NCBI GenBank assembly: GCA_964625525.1
Contig: CAZVEE010000076.1
Span: 1-16,490 of the forward strand
DNA length: 16,490 nt
Direction: 5' to 3'
Origin: CAZVEE01 sp964625525
GTDB taxonomy: Bacteria > Pseudomonadota > Alphaproteobacteria > JAJFIK01
The notes beneath the pieces were generated by a model. That model ran no database searches, was not told the origin of the DNA, and saw nothing but the letters and a program-made list of their open reading frames with translations. A program made the translations under genes and the position numbers. Every line of letters starts with the position of its first letter. Position 1 is the stretch's first letter. Of this stretch, positions 13,241-16,490 are shown in pieces.

Positions 13241-14647
13241 ATGCTGAACATGGATGAAGCCGCCTCGGCCAATGTCTCGATGCCGGTGGCCTACAAGGAT
13301 GCCGTTGCGCTGCACCGCCAGGGCAAGGTGCTGGAAGCCAAAACCATCTATGAAAAGCTCTTGCGCCAGAACCCGGCCCACGGGGACGCGTGGTTTGGCC
13401 TTGGCACTGTGTCCGCGCAGCTGAGCAAATCCTCCGACGCGATCATCTGCTTTGAGCGCGCCATGAGCATTTTAGGGCCGCGCGCGCAGATCCACCACAA
13501 TATGGCGGCGGCGAAATCGGCGCTCGGGCGCATGGCGGAAGCGGAAGTCCACTACAAAGAGGCCATCCGTCTGAAGCCGGATTATTATGAGGCCTATTTC
13601 AACTTCGCCAATGTGAAGTCGTTCAAAACCGGCGGCGCCAAAGTGGTGGCGTCGGTGGAAAAGCATCTGGCGGGAGACGAGCTGGCGCAAGGCGATCAGT
13701 GCTTTTTGCACTTTGCCGCTGGTAAGATCTATGACGATATGGGGAAGGCGGATGATGCGTTCCCACATTATCTCAAGGGCAATGCGGCAAAGGGCGTGAC
13801 CTTTGATGGGGATGCGGCGCGGGCCTCTTTTGCCGGGATCGCCAGTCACTTCACGCCGGATGTGATCGAGCGGTTCAAAGGTCAGGGATCGGATGATCAG
13901 CGCCCGGTTCTGGTCGTCGGCATGCCACGCTCCGGCACCACGCTTGTTGAACAGGTCTTGGGCGCTCATCCGCTGGCGCGCGGGGCCGGCGAGATCCCGG
14001 CGCTGAACCAGACCGTGCGCCATGTGGGCGAGGCGCTGGGCGGTGGTGCTGCGTACCCGGCTTATGCCGCCACTCTAACGCCGGAGAGTCTGCGGACCTT
14101 TGGCAAGCGTTTCGCCGATCACTTGGGCGAGCGGGTGGGGGATAAGGACGGAAAGCTCAAGCGTATCGTCGATAAGACGCCGCTCAATTTCCGGCATCTG
14201 GGCTTGGCGTATCTGATGCTGCCGAATGTGAAGATCGTGCACTGCATCCGCCACCCGCTCGACACTTGCCTGTCGTGCTTTTTCCAGAATTTCCGGACCG
14301 GCCACGAATACAGCTTCAACCTGGAGCATCTAGGCCTCTATTACGGTCAGTATGCGCGGTTGATGGCCCACTGGCGGGCCATCGGCATTCCGATCTACGA
14401 TCTGGTGTATGCGGATTTCGTCAAGGACAGCGAGGCGGGCGCGCGCAAGCTGCTCGATTTTGTCGGGCTGGAGTGGGACCCCTCGGTGCTGAAGTTCCAT
14501 GAAAAACAACGCGATGTGCAAACCGCCAGCCGCGCCCAGGTGCGCAAACCCGTGTATACGTCGTCGGTGGGGCGCGCACAGGCCTATGACAGCCATTTGT
14601 GGCCGCTGAAAGCGGCGCTGTCCTGGGAAGGCATCGAACTGGAGTGA
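13241..14647 (+). CDS. TPR-repeat sulfotransferase
   Basis: A 468-residue protein in two parts. Residues 17-115 are tetratricopeptide-like helices (DAVALHRQGKVLEAKTIYEK; LKPDYYEAYFNFANVKSFKT). From residue 220 a PAPS-dependent sulfotransferase domain begins: the 5'-phosphosulfate loop VVGMPRSGTTLVEQVL (225-240), IVDKTPLNF (309-317) and the 3'-phosphate site HCIRHPLDTCLSCF (334-347). Such fusions transfer sulfate to proteins, glycans or other acceptors; the acceptor is unknown, and no PAPS-synthesis gene is nearby. No signal peptide is seen, so it acts in the cytoplasm. GAGGA precedes the ATG at 13241, and an ATG at 13250 is also possible. A methyltransferase gene starts 8 bp after its stop, so the two are likely co-transcribed. 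Confidence 0.9.
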   Translation: MLNMDEAASANVSMPVAYKDAVALHRQGKVLEAKTIYEKLLRQNPAHGDAWFGLGTVSAQLSKSSDAIICFERAMSILGPRAQIHHNMAAAKSALGRMAEAEVHYKEAIRLKPDYYEAYFNFANVKSFKTGGAKVVASVEKHLAGDELAQGDQCFLHFAAGKIYDDMGKADDAFPHYLKGNAAKGVTFDGDAARASFAGIASHFTPDVIERFKGQGSDDQRPVLVVGMPRSGTTLVEQVLGAHPLARGAGEIPALNQTVRHVGEALGGGAAYPAYAATLTPESLRTFGKRFADHLGERVGDKDGKLKRIVDKTPLNFRHLGLAYLMLPNVKIVHCIRHPLDTCLSCFFQNFRTGHEYSFNLEHLGLYYGQYARLMAHWRAIGIPIYDLVYADFVKDSEAGARKLLDFVGLEWDPSVLKFHEKQRDVQTASRAQVRKPVYTSSVGRAQAYDSHLWPLKAALSWEGIELE

Positions 14648-14655
14648 CCGGACGC

Positions 14656-15261
14656 ATGACCGAACACGCCAAGCGCTTCGACCACATCTATCGCCATAAT
14701 GTCTGGCGCCAGGGCTCGGGGCCGGGGTCGGCGGAGGACCGCACGCGGGACTATCGCTGGTTCGTGACCAACTTTATGCACTCGAACGGCATCAAGACGG
14801 TCGTCGATGTGGGCTGTGGTGACTGGCAGATGGCGCGGCACATGGACTGGCGTTATGTCCAGTACACCGGTGTTGATGTGTCTGAAGCGGTCTTGGAGAC
14901 AACCCGGCAATTCGCCCAGGACAATATCCGGTTCCTGCAGCTTGATGCGTCCATTGATCCGCTGCCCTCGGCGGACCTTCTGATCATGAAGGACGTGTTG
15001 CAGCACTGGCCCAATGAGACGATCCGTGCGTTTTTCCCCAAGCTCCAGGGCTTCAAATACGCCCTTCTGACGAATGGCGTGGTGGCCACGTCGGGGGATG
15101 CACCAGTCAATTCGGACATTGCTGCTGCCGGCGGCTACCGGCCCATCGACCTGCGCCTGCCGCCGTTTTCGCTCAAGGCGGTGAATGTCTTTTGGTTCAT
15201 GCCGGATGTGCCGCGCAATGTGGTGCTGTGGACCCGGGATGAGGCTGCGACAGAGGTCTAA
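14656..15261 (+). CDS. Class I SAM-dependent methyltransferase, small
   Basis: A 201-residue protein with SAM motif I VVDVGCGDWQMA (49-60), the acidic end of strand 2 in YTGVDVSEAV, a motif in FLQLDAS, and DLLIMKDVLQHWPNE, which matches the post-motif region of class I enzymes. The N-terminal lead (FDHIYRHNVWRQGSGPGS) and NGI-containing helix recur in small methyltransferases linked to sugar or surface-polymer genes, but no substrate can be named. The ATG at 14656 lies 8 bp after the sulfotransferase stop, which argues for translational coupling; the frame is open further upstream inside that gene but the extension is not family-like. It may modify the same product as the sulfotransferase, by inference only. 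Confidence 0.82.
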   Translation: MTEHAKRFDHIYRHNVWRQGSGPGSAEDRTRDYRWFVTNFMHSNGIKTVVDVGCGDWQMARHMDWRYVQYTGVDVSEAVLETTRQFAQDNIRFLQLDASIDPLPSADLLIMKDVLQHWPNETIRAFFPKLQGFKYALLTNGVVATSGDAPVNSDIAAAGGYRPIDLRLPPFSLKAVNVFWFMPDVPRNVVLWTRDEAATEV

Positions 15262-15281
15262 GGAGCGCTTGGAGGCTCCTT
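15260..15281 (+). terminator. Hairpin after the methyltransferase gene, weak terminator candidate
   Basis: AAGGAGC (15260-15266) pairs with GCTCCTT (15275-15281), a perfect 7-bp stem with an 8-nt loop that starts at the stop codon. No T-run follows, so intrinsic termination is doubtful. It lies just before the sucC promoter. Confidence 0.35.
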
Positions 15282-15283
15282 GG

Positions 15284-15312
15284 TTGCGCCGCAGCGCTGC
15301 GCTGCTTATAAC
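15284..15312 (+). promoter_or_regulatory. Probable sigma70-type promoter of sucC
   Basis: TTGCGC (15284-15289) and TATAAC (15307-15312) are separated by 17 bp, the ideal spacing. Transcription would start near 15319 and give a leader of about 160 nt before the sucC ATG. Having its own promoter fits sucC being separated from mdh in this genome. The rest of the gap to 15480 shows no gene. Confidence 0.6.
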
Positions 15313-15480
15313 TCGCGGCGGTTCAGGCGCGCCGGTCAGCGGAACAGGGGGTCCGTGGTCCCGGGTGCGGGTCTTCGCGCAGGGCCGGTGGTTTGTCCGT
15401 CCGTTCGGGGCAAGCGCCGGCGCGGGTTCGCGGCTCATGTCCGACGCCCTGATTGGCTTCACCACCCATCGGGGTCATCC

Positions 15481-16490
15481 ATGAATATCCACGAATATCA
15501 GGCCAAAGAAGTGCTCAGGGGGTTCGGCGTGCCGGTCCCGCGCGGCGTTCCGGCATTCACCCCTGACGAAGCGGTGAAGGGCGCTGAGTCGCTGCCCGGC
15601 CCCGTTTATGTGGTCAAGGCGCAGATCCACGCGGGCGGACGCGGCAAGGCCGGCGGCGTCAAAGTGGTCAAATCCATCGACGACGTGCGCGCGGAAGCCA
15701 CCCGCATGCTGGGCATGACGCTGGTCACGCACCAGACCGGCCCAGAGGGCAAGGAGGTTCAGCGCGTTTATGTGGAAGACGGCTCGGACATCAAGCGCGA
15801 GCTGTACCTGTCCTGTGTCGTGGATCGGGATACCGGCCGCATCGCCTTCATCACCTCGACCGAAGGCGGCATGGACATTGAGGAAGTGGCAGAGAAGACG
15901 CCGGAAAAGATCCTCACCCTGAGCATTGATCCGGCCGCCGGCATTCAGGGGCATCACGGGCGCACCATTGCCTACAGCCTGGGCCTTGAAGGCGATCAGG
16001 TGAAGCAGTGCGTCAAGCTGATCACCAATCTCTACACGGCGTTCACCTCGACCGACATGAGCATGCTGGAGATCAACCCGCTGGTGGTGACCGGCGCGGG
16101 CGATCTGATCTGCCTGGATGCCAAGATCGATTTCGACGGCAACGCGCTCTATCGCCATGCCGACATCGTGGCGCTGCGCGATCTGACCGAAGAGGATCCG
16201 GCCGAGATCGAAGCCTCTGAATTCGACCTCAGCTACATCAAGCTTGATGGCACCATCGGCTGCATGGTGAACGGCGCGGGCCTGGCCATGGCGACCATGG
16301 ACATCATCAAGCTCTATGGCGCGGAGCCGGCCAACTTCCTCGATGTGGGCGGCGGCGCGACGAAGGAGAAGGTGACGGCGGCGTTCAAGATCATTCTTCA
16401 GGACCCGGCGGTCGAAGGCATTCTGGTCAATATCTTCGGCGGCATCATGCGCTGCGACATCATCGCCGAAGGCGTGATCGCGGCGGCCAA
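15481..16490 (+). CDS. sucC: Succinyl-CoA synthetase (ADP-forming) beta subunit, first 336 codons (3' end outside window)
   Basis: SucC is the nucleotide-binding subunit of succinyl-CoA synthetase, which converts succinyl-CoA to succinate with formation of ATP or GTP. The start MNIHEYQAKEVL is the standard family N-terminus, which fixes the ATG at 15481. The ATP-grasp loop KAQIHAGGRGKAGGVK (46-61), the ERELYLS-like KRELYLSCVVDRDTGR, EINPLVVT, and the CoA-ligase segments NGAGLAMATMD, FLDVGGGAT and IFGGIMRCDIIAEG are all present. The frame is open to the window end; about 50-60 residues should be missing if it has the usual length. Only a weak G-rich ribosome site precedes the ATG. sucD is expected beyond the right edge. 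Confidence 0.97.
   Translation, partial: MNIHEYQAKEVLRGFGVPVPRGVPAFTPDEAVKGAESLPGPVYVVKAQIHAGGRGKAGGVKVVKSIDDVRAEATRMLGMTLVTHQTGPEGKEVQRVYVEDGSDIKRELYLSCVVDRDTGRIAFITSTEGGMDIEEVAEKTPEKILTLSIDPAAGIQGHHGRTIAYSLGLEGDQVKQCVKLITNLYTAFTSTDMSMLEINPLVVTGAGDLICLDAKIDFDGNALYRHADIVALRDLTEEDPAEIEASEFDLSYIKLDGTIGCMVNGAGLAMATMDIIKLYGAEPANFLDVGGGATKEKVTAAFKIILQDPAVEGILVNIFGGIMRCDIIAEGVIAAA

Noticed and set aside
14584..15465. 293-residue minus-strand open frame across the methyltransferase gene
   Set aside because: Antisense shadow; the plus strand encodes a methyltransferase with a clear SAM motif and operon-like spacing.

Overview
The window is GC-rich, densely packed bacterial DNA. It looks alphaproteobacterial: TCA-cycle genes (sdhA-sdhB, mdh, sucC) lie close together with an AFG1/ZapE-type ATPase just before mdh, an arrangement I associate with that class, and the proteins read as alphaproteobacterial. 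No species can be named from the sequence. No rRNA, tRNA, CRISPR array or intact transposase was seen.

Layout. (1) 1-1872: the 3' two-thirds or so of sdhA and complete sdhB (succinate dehydrogenase), closed by a textbook intrinsic terminator. (2) 1890-3023: an ArsR-family regulator with a C-terminal CC-x6-C site, followed 11 bp later by a MIP channel whose selectivity-filter arginine is replaced by valine; this looks like a two-gene metalloid-responsive operon. (3) 3074-4219: a small secreted protein converging on a minus-strand protein with a degenerate GGDEF domain. (4) 4394-7232: mmsA (CoA-acylating methylmalonate-semialdehyde dehydrogenase) and zapE, 27 bp apart. (5) 7233-8386: a repeat-bearing gap and a minus-strand lipoprotein of unknown function. 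(6) 8708-9673: mdh, facing away from the lipoprotein across a 321-bp regulatory gap. (7) 9674-15261: an accessory block between mdh and sucC, which are usually adjacent in alphaproteobacteria. It holds a decayed DUF2207 gene, three small minus-strand genes (two PemK/MazF-like paralogues around a MazE/AbrB-like protein), a Tat-exported PhoD-like phosphatase, a TPR-sulfotransferase and a small methyltransferase. (8) 15284-16490: a good sigma70-like promoter and the first 336 codons of sucC.

How the genes fit together. SdhAB, SucC and Mdh carry out TCA steps from succinyl-CoA to oxaloacetate. MmsA feeds propionyl-CoA or acetyl-CoA into the same metabolism. The most unusual parts are the duplicated toxin-like pair around one antitoxin-like gene, the DUF2207 remnant whose reading frame leaves and returns, and a palindromic repeat present twice about 3 kb apart, one copy of which supplies the stop codon of a toxin-like gene. 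I did not find anything I could defend as a wholly new biological system.
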